Part shown: piece after piece, positions 53,139 through 61,832 of the stretch
How the letters are laid out: each line of letters begins with the position of its first letter
Numbering within the stretch: the stretch's first letter is position 1
DNA from: JAWWOW01 sp033851265
GTDB taxonomy: Bacteria > Actinomycetota > Actinomycetes > JAWWOW01
Length of the DNA stretch: 64,000 nucleotides
Direction: 5' to 3'
Assembly (NCBI GenBank): GCA_033851265.1
Contig: JAWWOW010000008.1
Location: 1 to 64,000, forward strand
The notes under the pieces: model-generated
What the model was told of the DNA's origin: nothing
Databases searched by the model: none
Seen by the model: only the letters and a program-made list of their open reading frames with translations
Position numbers and translations under genes: made by a program

Positions 53139-55541
53139 TCACGTCCGACGTAGTCGGCGCGGCACGAGCGTGCGCGTCAGCCAGGCGATCCCGGCGTCGA
53201 TCAGGTCGAGCATGTCTGCGATCGCGTTGGTGCTGACAGTCAGCACCGTTGTCACGGTCGAGCGGGGCATGGCGACCGCAAGCAGGCGTTGCTGCCAACT
53301 CGCGCTGTCAGCAAGGGCACGTCGCACCTGTTTGTGATCGGCGGTGAGGTCGCCCACGTCAGTGAGCGTGCGTGCATACAGTGCGCGCTCCTCGGCAGCG
53401 GCCAGCCGCTGCAACGCCGGCTCGGCGCCGGCCAGCCGGGTCGTCGCGGCGAGGCGGTCCGCGGCCCGGCGGGGTGAATCATCGGTCCGCCACGACAACC
53501 CCAGGTCTCGGGCGTCGTCGCCGAGCTCACGCCAGGCCGCGTGCGCCCGCGCCGCATCGGTCTCCGCGGCCGCCCACCGGCGACGACGGGTCAGCCAGCG
53601 ACCGGTCGCCGGAAAAATCAGCAGCAGGCCGAGGACGACGAGTCCGAGCAGCCACACGGGGAGGAAGCCGCCGCCCGATGACGGTGCCGACGGATCTCCG
53701 GGGCTTCCCGGCGGGAGCTTGTCCGATGCATTGATGCGGTCCTGCTTGCCCTGGAGTCCGTTCGGGCCTGGGCTCGCTGAGTTGGTTGGTGCTGGGCTCG
53801 ATCCCGGACCAGTCGCTGCGGAGCCGTCACCTTGACCAGCTTGTGTGTACGCCGGGAGCTGTGCCTGACCGTCGCTTCGCGGAGTCGGTTCGAAGGCGAG
53901 CCAACCGATGCCGTTGAGGTACAGCTCGGGCCATGCGTGCGCGTGCAGCGTCGTCACCTGGTACGAGCCGTCCTTCTGCTTGTCACCACGGGTGAAACCG
54001 ATAGCGACACGGGAGGCAATCCCGACAGCGCGCGCCATCAAGGCCATCGTGGAAGAGAACTGCACGCAGTACCCACGCCCGTCGCGGAGGAACGACGCGA
54101 TGACGTTCTTGTCGCTGCCGTCGGCCACGTCGGTCGTGTAGTGGAAACGATCGGATTGGAAGAACAACTGCAACGCGAGACCACGCTCGAACGGTGTCTT
54201 GGCACCCTTCGTGACGTCGCGCGCAAGGCTGACCACCTGCGGCGGCACGGTCTGCGGATCGAGTGCCTTGTTTTCCTCCACAAGCGAGGGCCCATTGGCC
54301 GACGCCTTGTTGAGATCCGCACGGGACGGCTCGACGTCCAAGCTGCCGACCGACCAGCTGCGGCCCTTCGTCGAGGACTGCGTAGAGAAGACCGCGCGCG
54401 TATCGCCGTCGTAGCGCCAGTCACCGTCGACACCAACCGCAATCGCCGGATAGGGCAACGGCAGCCAGGGCACCGAGAGGTTGTCGGTGCCGCGAACCTC
54501 GGTCTGTACCTGTGACGCGGGGACGGTGTTGGACAGGCCGTACGGCGACGGCATCCCCTTGCTGACGCGCTGGTCGGCCGGTGCTGTCAGGTCGCCTTGC
54601 GTCCACGTCTCGCCGTCGAAGCGGTCCAACGCGGTCATCCGGAAATACCCCGGGGAATCGTCGGTGGTCGTGTACCGGAACAGCGGTTTGCGTTCGGTGT
54701 TCAGCAGTTGCCGCTTGATTCGCGTGATCGGGTTGTAGGTCGTGACCGTGTTTCCACCGTTGCCCAAGCCGTTGCCGCTGCCGCCGCGGGTGCCGAACAA
54801 ACCGGGATGCAGACCGGGGACTGCCGCGGGAAGCACGACGGCGATTCCAAGCGCCGCGAACCCCACGCGCCGACCGACGGCCGCAAGAGGTGCTGTCTCC
54901 GCCCTCGACGGGCGGGTTGACGCGCCGGCCTCGTCGTCGCGGCGTCCGGCGCCGAGGGGCTGACCCCATCGCCCCACGCGCTCGGTGCTATCGGTGAGCA
55001 GCAGGATCAGATACCCGGTGCCGACATAGAGGAAGGGCAGCCACCCGACGCCACCGGGGACAGTCGCAGCAGGCACGGCGAACAGTGCGAGCAATGGCAG
55101 GCCAGCGAGTGCCGCGCGACGGAACGTAACCGCGATGAGATCGACGACCAGGGCGACGCCTCCTGCGCCGAGGGCCGTCAGCAGCACGATCCCGCGATGC
55201 GTCGGCACCGGAGCGCGCAGGACGTTGATGTCATGCCAGCCGATGCGGATCAGGTCGGCGAGTGCGCTTCGCGCGTCGTGCGTGGGGAGGAAACCCAGCG
55301 TGGCTTGATCGTGTGCGAACGCTGCGGTGATGTACAACGCCAGGCCGGCCGCGGCGAGCAACGGTGCGAGCGCTCGCGGCAGCCCGACGAGGCGGGAAAC
55401 CTCGGCGACTATCCCGACGACGAGCACGGCACCGATGGCGGCGGGTATCCAGCCGAGATCGGAGTACGACGGCAGCAACGCGAGCGATCCGAGACACGAG
55501 GCGACGACAGCAGCCATCGCGACCCGCGTGCGGCCGTTCAC
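53139..55541 (-). CDS. Transglutaminase-like membrane protein
   Basis: 800 residues from GTG. About six N-terminal helices (1-215), an extracellular region with DUF3488-like sequence, then the transglutaminase core: GRGYCVQFSSTMALMARAVGI (catalytic Cys), TLHAHAWPELYLNGIGW (His) and FEPTP. A Pro/Ser linker, one more helix near 650 and a cytoplasmic DUF4129-like end follow. Third gene of the MoxR-DUF58-transglutaminase operon; GTGA overlap with DUF58. Confidence 0.92.
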   Translation of the reverse strand: MNGRTRVAMAAVVASCLGSLALLPSYSDLGWIPAAIGAVLVVGIVAEVSRLVGLPRALAPLLAAAGLALYITAAFAHDQATLGFLPTHDARSALADLIRIGWHDINVLRAPVPTHRGIVLLTALGAGGVALVVDLIAVTFRRAALAGLPLLALFAVPAATVPGGVGWLPFLYVGTGYLILLLTDSTERVGRWGQPLGAGRRDDEAGASTRPSRAETAPLAAVGRRVGFAALGIAVVLPAAVPGLHPGLFGTRGGSGNGLGNGGNTVTTYNPITRIKRQLLNTERKPLFRYTTTDDSPGYFRMTALDRFDGETWTQGDLTAPADQRVSKGMPSPYGLSNTVPASQVQTEVRGTDNLSVPWLPLPYPAIAVGVDGDWRYDGDTRAVFSTQSSTKGRSWSVGSLDVEPSRADLNKASANGPSLVEENKALDPQTVPPQVVSLARDVTKGAKTPFERGLALQLFFQSDRFHYTTDVADGSDKNVIASFLRDGRGYCVQFSSTMALMARAVGIASRVAIGFTRGDKQKDGSYQVTTLHAHAWPELYLNGIGWLAFEPTPRSDGQAQLPAYTQAGQGDGSAATGPGSSPAPTNSASPGPNGLQGKQDRINASDKLPPGSPGDPSAPSSGGGFLPVWLLGLVVLGLLLIFPATGRWLTRRRRWAAAETDAARAHAAWRELGDDARDLGLSWRTDDSPRRAADRLAATTRLAGAEPALQRLAAAEERALYARTLTDVGDLTADHKQVRRALADSASWQQRLLAVAMPRSTVTTVLTVSTNAIADMLDLIDAGIAWLTRTLVPRRLRRT

Positions 55542-56842
55542 GGCTTCGTCCCACTAGCTTCGAGCCGGGAAATAGCGCTCGCTTGATCCATAGCCGCGAG
55601 TGGCCACACCGATGCAAGTGTCGTTCGATGGTCGATGGTGAGGACCCGCCAGCCGCCCCGGGTCAGTAGTTCGCGACTTGCCGTGAAGGCATCTGTCGCC
55701 TGCCGGCGCTCGCGTTCCGACATGCCAATCCAGGAAGCGGAGTGGATGAGAACTGCTATCCCTGCGCGCGAGCCCGTGCGCAAGCGAGTCAACACATCGC
55801 CGTCTTCGGGGGTGAGGCTGCCGAGAACCGCGACGACGACGCCCTCACCGCCGCGACGCATCGCGGCAGCCGACGTCTCGAGATGCGGTGTTCGCGACGT
55901 GCGCACAGTTGCCAGCGCGTCGAGGAACTGACCCTCGAATGGCCCGCCGCCGACATCGCTGACACCACCAACGCCGCGCAGCTCATCGCCGGCGTCTGTC
56001 AGGTAGTGCACGGCGTAGCGCTGGCGCACCAGGTGAACGCCGATCGACGCCGCCGCCGACACCGCCCACTCGAACGACGACGCAGGTCCGTCGCCGTGAT
56101 GAGCACGATCACGCGTGTCTAGGAACAAGGTGGCGCGTGACTGCCACGGCTGCTCCTCGCGACGCACCATCAGTTCGCCTGCGTGTGCGGTCGACCGCCA
56201 GTGCACGCGGCGAAGGTCGTCGCCCTGCCGGTACTCCCGCGTCGCGACGTCGTCTTCGCCGGCAATCGCGATGGCGCGCGCTTGGCTTTCACCGCCACCG
56301 GTGCGATCGCCACCAATGCGCAGCTTGGGCAGCGTCGTGATGACCGGCGTGACCACCAGATGGTCGACCGAACGAAACGCCCGTGATAACTCCACGAAAC
56401 CGAACGGATCGGTCAGCCGCACGGCCAGGGGGCCGATGGGATAACGGCCGCGCAGGTCTGACTGCACGGTGTAGGTCACCTCGCGGATGCCGCGCGGCTC
56501 CACCCGATCGAGCACGAACCGTGGTCGACCACCCAACGAGTACGGGAGCGTGTCCTCGACGAGCAGGACCCCAGTGGGCAGGCGGGACAGGTTCTCCAGC
56601 CGGAGTACGACACGGGACGGGCGTCCGGAGGGAACCCGTTCCGGGTCAATGATGCGGTTGCAGGACAGTCGATAACGCGTGCGAGTCACGACGACCACGG
56701 CAATGGCCGGCAGGGCGAGCAAGAACATGCCGACGCGCAGGAGGTCGCGCTCTCCAAGCAACAGTGCCGCGACGGTGAGGGCTACACCTGCGGCGAGAAA
56801 CGATCGTCCGCGAGTGGTCAGGCCAGCGAGCGCAGCACGCAC
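55538..56842 (-). CDS. DUF58 protein
   Basis: 434 residues from GTG, overlapping the MoxR stop by one base. Two N-terminal helices (SFLAAGVALTVAALLLG, RVGMFLLALPAIAVVVV), then the DUF58 core YRQGDDLRRVHWRSTAHAGELMVRREEQPW and a vWA-like end ATLFLDTRDRAHH. Works with MoxR ATPases in assembly or activation of membrane complexes in other bacteria. Confidence 0.93.
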   Translation of the reverse strand: MRAALAGLTTRGRSFLAAGVALTVAALLLGERDLLRVGMFLLALPAIAVVVVTRTRYRLSCNRIIDPERVPSGRPSRVVLRLENLSRLPTGVLLVEDTLPYSLGGRPRFVLDRVEPRGIREVTYTVQSDLRGRYPIGPLAVRLTDPFGFVELSRAFRSVDHLVVTPVITTLPKLRIGGDRTGGGESQARAIAIAGEDDVATREYRQGDDLRRVHWRSTAHAGELMVRREEQPWQSRATLFLDTRDRAHHGDGPASSFEWAVSAAASIGVHLVRQRYAVHYLTDAGDELRGVGGVSDVGGGPFEGQFLDALATVRTSRTPHLETSAAAMRRGGEGVVVAVLGSLTPEDGDVLTRLRTGSRAGIAVLIHSASWIGMSERERRQATDAFTASRELLTRGGWRVLTIDHRTTLASVWPLAAMDQASAISRLEASGTKP

Positions 56843-57873
56843 TAGGGCGCGCCTCGCACGGATTTCCGGGGCCGTCCGGTGCTCGGGCCGGGCACGGGAG
56901 TGCGCTCGACGATTTCCGCGACGACTTGTTCGGGACGCCGCCGCCCCATCTGTGCCTCGGCTGTTGGTAGCAGGCGATGCGCGAGAACCTGTACGGCGAG
57001 TTCCTGGATGTCTTCTGGGATCACGAAGTCGCGACCGTCAAGAGCGGCACGCGCGCGCGCCGTACGCACCAGATGCAGGGTCGCTCGCGGTGATGCACCA
57101 AGTCGGAGGTCTGCCGAGTTACGTGTCGCAGTGATGAGGCTGACGACGTACTCGCGGACAGGATCGGCGACATGGACACTGCGTGCGACATCGATGAGCT
57201 TGCTGACCGCAAACGCATCGCACACCGGCTCGAGATCCACGAGTGGATCCGCGGCTCCGTGTACGTCAAGCATCTCCAGCTCGGCGCCTGGTGACGGGTA
57301 TCCCATCGAGATGCGCGCAGTGAACCGGTCGCGCTGAGCCTCCGGTAGCGGGTAGGTGCCTTCCATCTCGAGTGGGTTCTGGGTCGCGATGACCATGAAC
57401 GGTGCCTCGAGCTGCCAGGTCGTGCCGTCGACCGTCACCTGGCGCTCACCCATGCACTCGAGCAGCGCGGACTGGGTCTTGGGGGAGGCGCGGTTGATCT
57501 CATCGCCGATGACGATGTTCGCGAAGACCGCGCCGGGCTTGAATTCGAAGTCGCGGCGTTCCTGGTTGAAGACCGAAACCCCGGTGACGTCGCTCGGTAG
57601 CAGGTCTGGGGTGAACTGGATCCGTCGTGCGGTGCAGTCGACCGCTCGGGCCAATGCCTTCGCGAGCATCGTCTTGCCGACACCCGGCACGTCTTCGATG
57701 AGTAAGTGACCTTCGGCGAGGAGAACCGTGACAGCCAGCTTCACCGGCTCGTGCTTGCCTTCGATCACTGTCTCGACGGCATCGATGATTTGCGTTGCTG
57801 TGGCAGCGAGTTCACTGACGCCTAGGGCGGCATCCGCGCCCGGGCTCTGCTTCTGCTCACGACGCGCCACCAC
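56842..57873 (-). CDS. MoxR-family AAA+ ATPase
   Basis: 343 residues. Walker A HLLIEDVPGVGKTMLAKALAR, Walker B IVIGDEINRASPKTQSALLECM, sensor VIATQNPLEMEGTYPLPEAQRDRF, and the lid with LGASPRATLHLVRTAR. Chaperone-like partner of the DUF58/vWA proteins encoded downstream. First gene of the operon; divergent from the TetR gene. Confidence 0.95.
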   Translation of the reverse strand: MVARREQKQSPGADAALGVSELAATATQIIDAVETVIEGKHEPVKLAVTVLLAEGHLLIEDVPGVGKTMLAKALARAVDCTARRIQFTPDLLPSDVTGVSVFNQERRDFEFKPGAVFANIVIGDEINRASPKTQSALLECMGERQVTVDGTTWQLEAPFMVIATQNPLEMEGTYPLPEAQRDRFTARISMGYPSPGAELEMLDVHGAADPLVDLEPVCDAFAVSKLIDVARSVHVADPVREYVVSLITATRNSADLRLGASPRATLHLVRTARARAALDGRDFVIPEDIQELAVQVLAHRLLPTAEAQMGRRRPEQVVAEIVERTPVPGPSTGRPRKSVRGAP

Positions 57874-57995
57874 GGCCTCCGTATGCTGCGGGCCCCACAG
57901 CGTCCCCGTTGGCGAGTGGCACTCCCGTGCGAGCGAGTCTCCCAGGTAGGACGTGTCTGAGGGACCCTAGGTTCCGGGTTTGACACACTGCCGTT

Positions 57996-58646
57996 ATGTC
58001 CGAGCCGGGCATCAACCCCGTAACTGCTGACGGCCGTGCTGCTATCGAGACCAATTCGTTGCCGTTCAGTGGTCGACGTACTCGCCGCGGTGACCTCACC
58101 CGGGCGCGGATCCTCAACGCGGCACGCACGTCGTTCAGCGAAACCGGGTGGCACCGGGCGCGCGTCGAGGATGTCTGCCGCACGGCCGGGGTCGGCCACG
58201 GAACGTTCTACGCCTACTACGGCAACAAGGTCTCCGTGTTGGAGGCGCTCGTCCGTCAGCACGCCTCGTCTCTCTACTCGCTGGCCGAAGAACCCTGGAC
58301 GTCTGGACACGTGCGCACGGACGTCGGGGCGGTGATCGGCGGCTTCGTCGAGGTGTCCGAGATGGACCGCGACATCCGTGCGATCTGGGCGTCGGCTGCG
58401 CCGAGTGAGCCGACGCTCGCCTCGTTGGTTGACGAAGTGCGTGCACAATTCGTGGCCCGGGTGCGCGAGAACCTTGCCGCTGCGGTTGAGTCAGGCCTCG
58501 CGCGCCAAGACATCGACGTCGACGTGGCTGCGTTGGCGTTGGCAGCCATGGTCGAGCACACGGTTGCCGTCGCGCCCGCAGATCTCAACTCGGAACGGCT
58601 CGTCGCCGTTCTGACCGACCTGTGGGTCACCGCCGTCTACCGATGA
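57996..58646 (+). CDS. TetR-family regulator
   Basis: 216 residues. Helix-turn-helix at about 32-80: TRARILNAARTSFSETGWHRARVEDVCRTAGVGHGTFYAYYGNKVSVLEAL. The C-terminal ligand domain is unrecognised. Its stop overlaps the next gene's start (ATGA), so it probably controls the methyltransferase made with it. No clear operator was identified. Confidence 0.93.
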   Translation: MSEPGINPVTADGRAAIETNSLPFSGRRTRRGDLTRARILNAARTSFSETGWHRARVEDVCRTAGVGHGTFYAYYGNKVSVLEALVRQHASSLYSLAEEPWTSGHVRTDVGAVIGGFVEVSEMDRDIRAIWASAAPSEPTLASLVDEVRAQFVARVRENLAAAVESGLARQDIDVDVAALALAAMVEHTVAVAPADLNSERLVAVLTDLWVTAVYR

Positions 58647-59476
58647 CCGCCACCGAGATCAATCGCGTCTTTCACGACCACGAATGCCACTACTACGACG
58701 AGCGATTCGCCATCCGGCATGACATGCGTGCCGCCCGACGTGCACGCCGCGAGGTCGAGACCGCTCTCGGTCGCGGATTACGCAACGGTGAGGTAGTTCT
58801 CGACGTCGGGTGCGGCACTGGGTGGTACGCCGCCGGCCTCCGTCGCGCACTCGCCGCCGAGTTACCCGAAGCGCGCGTGATCGGCGTGGACCTTTCCGTC
58901 GGGATGCTCGATCGCGCCCGTGCGGCGCAGGCGTGGCCACTCGTGCAGGCCGACGTACACCATCTGCCAGTGCGCAGCGGGAGCATTGACGTGCTCACTG
59001 CTCGCGGCGTGCTGCACCACTTGTCTGGCGTGGAACAGGCGCTTGCTGAATGGCACCGCGTGCTGCGACCGGATGGTGCGATCGTGTTGTCGAGCGAACC
59101 GACGCCGGTTGTGGATGCGCACGGACAGGTGTTGGTCAAGGGCTTGCTCGCGCTGTTGCGCCGTCCGTTGTCGGAGGAGGAGGACTTCTGGGAAGTGGCG
59201 TCGATGGCCGCCAACCTTCATGTCTTCCAGCAGCACGAGCTTGCCGCCGCCGCACGGGCGGCGGGATTTTCCGGAGTGGCTCTGACCACGGCAGGGTTCG
59301 CGGCCACCCTGCTGCTCACTACCTCCTATGTCGTGCACGGTCGTCGGCCACGGCTGGCCCGGCTCGTTCCGTGGCGACTGGCGGAGGAGGCCGGGCGGCG
59401 AGCCGACGCGATGGTCTTCGACCGCGTCCTGCCGCCGCGACTGCGGCACACCGTGGTCGGCGTGCTCCGGCCGTAG
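58643..59476 (+). CDS. Class I SAM-dependent methyltransferase
   Basis: 277 residues from ATG 58643 in ATGA overlap with tetR. FHDHECHYYDERFAIRHD at the start, motif I VVLDVGCGTGWYAAGLRRAL, motif II VIGVDLSVGMLDRARAAQAW, then VQADVHHLPVRSGSIDVLTARGVLHHLSGVEQAL. The C-terminal part has a hydrophobic segment near 218-230. UbiE/COQ5-like; the substrate may be a lipid or quinone, as a guess. Confidence 0.9.
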   Translation: MTATEINRVFHDHECHYYDERFAIRHDMRAARRARREVETALGRGLRNGEVVLDVGCGTGWYAAGLRRALAAELPEARVIGVDLSVGMLDRARAAQAWPLVQADVHHLPVRSGSIDVLTARGVLHHLSGVEQALAEWHRVLRPDGAIVLSSEPTPVVDAHGQVLVKGLLALLRRPLSEEEDFWEVASMAANLHVFQQHELAAAARAAGFSGVALTTAGFAATLLLTTSYVVHGRRPRLARLVPWRLAEEAGRRADAMVFDRVLPPRLRHTVVGVLRP

Positions 59477-59582
59477 CTGCACGCCGGGGAGCCCGCCGGC
59501 TGCACTAACCCCCTCCACCGCGCTCCACCGCTGTGACCTGCGGGTTTCTCCCGCTGGCGTCGCCACTCTGAGTGCTCTATCG

Positions 59583-59610
59583 TTGACGGTGGGGAATAGT
59601 GGAGTAGAGT
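59583..59610 (+). promoter_or_regulatory. mraZ promoter (TTGACG-N16-TAGAGT)
   Basis: Good -35 and -10 boxes 47 nt before the mraZ ATG, overlapped by the MraZ operator. Confidence 0.65.
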
Positions 59611-59624
59611 GGGGTCCCGTGGAG
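59589..59624 (+). promoter_or_regulatory. MraZ operator: four GTGG boxes
   Basis: GTGGGG, GTGGAG, GTGGGG and GTGGAG, each separated by exactly 4 bp (10-bp period). MraZ binds tandem GTGGG-type repeats before its own gene, so this is the autoregulatory site; it covers the -10 box. Confidence 0.9.
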
Positions 59625-59656
59625 GGCACCCCGTTCGTCACAGGTGAGGTGGGTCG

Positions 59657-60088
59657 ATGTTTCTCGGCACCCATCACCCGCGCCTGGACGAGAAGGGTCG
59701 GCTGTTCCTGCCGGCGCGGTACCGCGAGGACTTGGCGGGGGGCCTGGTGATCACCAAGGGACAGGAACACTGCCTCTACGTCTTCACTGCCGAGGAGTTC
59801 ACCCGGCGCGCGGAGCTACTGCAGGCCGCGTCGATCAACGCGAAGGCGGCCCGCGACTACAGCCGGATGTTCTTCTCCTCCGCGTCCGACGAAGTCCCGG
59901 ACAAACAGGGCCGGGTGACCATCCCGCAGGACCTTCGGGCCTACGCCGGACTGCAGCGCGACTGCGCAGTCATCGGCGCCAACACCCGCATCGAGGTCTG
60001 GGACGCAGCGACGTGGGAGCGCTACGCCGCCGAACAGGAGCCAGCCTTCGCCGACTTGTCCGAAGAGGTGATTCCCGGGATCACATGA
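59657..60088 (+). CDS. mraZ: Transcription regulator MraZ
   Basis: 143 residues. Two AbrB-like halves: MFLGTHHPRLDEKGRLFLPARYRE and SSASDEVPDKQGRVTIPQDLR. It represses the mra/dcw operon through the GTGG boxes upstream. First gene of the cluster. The 269-bp gap to rsmH holds no convincing gene; it is GC-rich and may contain a second promoter. Confidence 0.97.
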   Translation: MFLGTHHPRLDEKGRLFLPARYREDLAGGLVITKGQEHCLYVFTAEEFTRRAELLQAASINAKAARDYSRMFFSSASDEVPDKQGRVTIPQDLRAYAGLQRDCAVIGANTRIEVWDAATWERYAAEQEPAFADLSEEVIPGIT

Positions 60089-60357
60089 CGCTGTCGCCGG
60101 TCGACGCCTGACCCCGCCACCGACGTACGGCGAGATCTCCGCCCGCTCCGAACTCGATCCGCATCCCCGCCGCGGTTCGGACCTCCTGACGCCACTTCCC
60201 CGGCGCCAGGCGGTGGAGCGGGAGGGGATCTGGCTGTACGTCAGGCACGAGTGGGCAGTGGGCGACGGCAGTGGGGTGCGGGGAGCGGAATGGCTGCGGG
60301 GTCGGGCAGGGTCGAGACGGTTAGGGGCAGTTAGTCAATGGTTCAGGGCGTCCGGTC

Positions 60358-61302
60358 GTGACGACCGCTCATGTCCCTGTGCTGCTCGATCGGGTGACAT
60401 CAATCTTGGACCCCGTTGCTTCGGCGGCCGATGCCCTCGTTGTCGACGCGACTGTCGGCCTCGGTGGTCATGCGGCTGAGCTACTGGAGCGATTCCCGTC
60501 ACTGCGCATCATCGGTGTCGACCGCGACGCCGAGGCACTGTCGCGCGCGGATGAGCGGTTGGCGGCCTACACGTCGCGGCTGACGCTCGTGCATGCCGTC
60601 TACGACACCTTGCCCAGCATCCTGTCCGAGCACGGTATTGAGCGTGTGGACGGTGTGCTCTTCGATCTCGGTGTCTCGTCGCTGCAACTCGACGAGGTCG
60701 CCCGCGGATTTTCCTACGCGCATGACGCCCCGCTCGACATGCGAATGGACACGCGGGTCGGGCCGACTGCGGCTGACGTCCTCAACGAATACGACGTCGC
60801 TGACCTAGCACGGATCTTGCGTGAGTACGGCGAAGAGCGCTTCGCGCGCCGTATCGCCGAGCGCGTTGTTCGAGCCCGGACGACGCAGCCGTTGGCGTCG
60901 ACGGGTGAGCTGGTCGACATCGTGCGTTCTGCGATTCCGGCCGCTGCCCGCCGGCACGGCGGCCATCCGGCGAAGCGGACCTTCCAGGCGTTGCGGATCG
61001 AGGTGAACGGCGAGCTCGACGCGCTCTCCGCCGCGGTCCCTGCCGCCATCGACGCACTGAGAGTCGGTGGCCGCATCGTCGTCCTCGCCTATCAATCGCT
61101 CGAAGACCGCATCGTCAAGCGCACCTTCACCTCGCTGGCCCGGCCGCAGACCCCCCCGGACCTGCCGGTGGAACCGCCCCCACCGCAGTTGAAGCTGCTG
61201 ACCCGCGGCGCGGAGAAGGCGACGGATGCCGAAGTCGCGGCCAACCCCCGGGCTGCCTCGGTGCGCCTGCGGGCAGCAGAGCGCATCCGGGATGCCGCAT
61301 GA
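60358..61302 (+). CDS. rsmH: 16S rRNA m4C1402 methyltransferase RsmH
   Basis: 314 residues from GTG 60358. HVPVLLDRVTSIL, VVDATVGLGGHAAELLERFPS (SAM loop), DGVLFDLGVSSLQLDEVARGFSY, DMRMDT and HPAKRTFQALRIEVNGEL are all signature stretches. Stop overlaps the ftsL start (ATGA). Confidence 0.97.
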   Translation: MTTAHVPVLLDRVTSILDPVASAADALVVDATVGLGGHAAELLERFPSLRIIGVDRDAEALSRADERLAAYTSRLTLVHAVYDTLPSILSEHGIERVDGVLFDLGVSSLQLDEVARGFSYAHDAPLDMRMDTRVGPTAADVLNEYDVADLARILREYGEERFARRIAERVVRARTTQPLASTGELVDIVRSAIPAAARRHGGHPAKRTFQALRIEVNGELDALSAAVPAAIDALRVGGRIVVLAYQSLEDRIVKRTFTSLARPQTPPDLPVEPPPPQLKLLTRGAEKATDAEVAANPRAASVRLRAAERIRDAA

Positions 61303-61832
61303 CGACACCGCGACCGCTTGCCACCTCGCCAGCGCGACGCCTACTGCCCACGCCGTCGCGTCCGCCACTCACCGCATTGCCATCACCCGCACGTCGAGCA
61401 CCGCGTGCGCCGTTCATCGCACTCGTCCTGGCCGTCCTCACGACGGGGCTGGTCGGTTTGCTGCTGCTCAACACTGCTCTGGCGCAGGGCTCGTTCCGCT
61501 TGCACGACCTGCAGCGGCGTACGGCCGCTCTGCAAGATCGCGAGCAGCAACTGCAGATCACGGTCGACACAGCCGGCACGCCCGACCAACTGGCCGCGTC
61601 CGCGCGCAAGCTGGGCCTGGTTCCGGCGGTCGACCCCGGCTTCCTCCAGCTCCCCAACGGCAGGGTGCTGGGTGCGCCCTTGCCGGCACAGAAACCGCAG
61701 AAGAAGCAGCCCAAGGCATCTGCTTCACCGAATCCGTCGGCGCAACCGACCGGACACGCCGCAACCAAACCGACAACGAAGCCCGCGCCCAAACCCTCCG
61801 CGCGCCCATCACCCAGTCCGAGGCTGGGATGA
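61299..61832 (+). CDS. ftsL: FtsL-like cell-division protein
   Basis: 177 residues. Basic Pro-rich cytoplasmic start (1-38), one helix (FIALVLAVLTTGLVGLLLLNTAL), then a coiled-coil segment (LHDLQRRTAALQDREQQLQI) and a Lys/Pro/Ser-rich tail. Divisome partner of FtsQ/FtsB-like proteins. Recognised by position between rsmH and ftsI as much as by sequence. ATGA overlaps on both sides. Confidence 0.88.
   Translation: MTTPRPLATSPARRLLPTPSRPPLTALPSPARRAPRAPFIALVLAVLTTGLVGLLLLNTALAQGSFRLHDLQRRTAALQDREQQLQITVDTAGTPDQLAASARKLGLVPAVDPGFLQLPNGRVLGAPLPAQKPQKKQPKASASPNPSAQPTGHAATKPTTKPAPKPSARPSPSPRLG

Noticed and set aside
61226..61828. N-terminal extension of FtsI
   Set aside because: Overlaps rsmH and ftsL in another frame; ATG 61829 has the ATGA overlap and gives a normal FtsI N-terminus.
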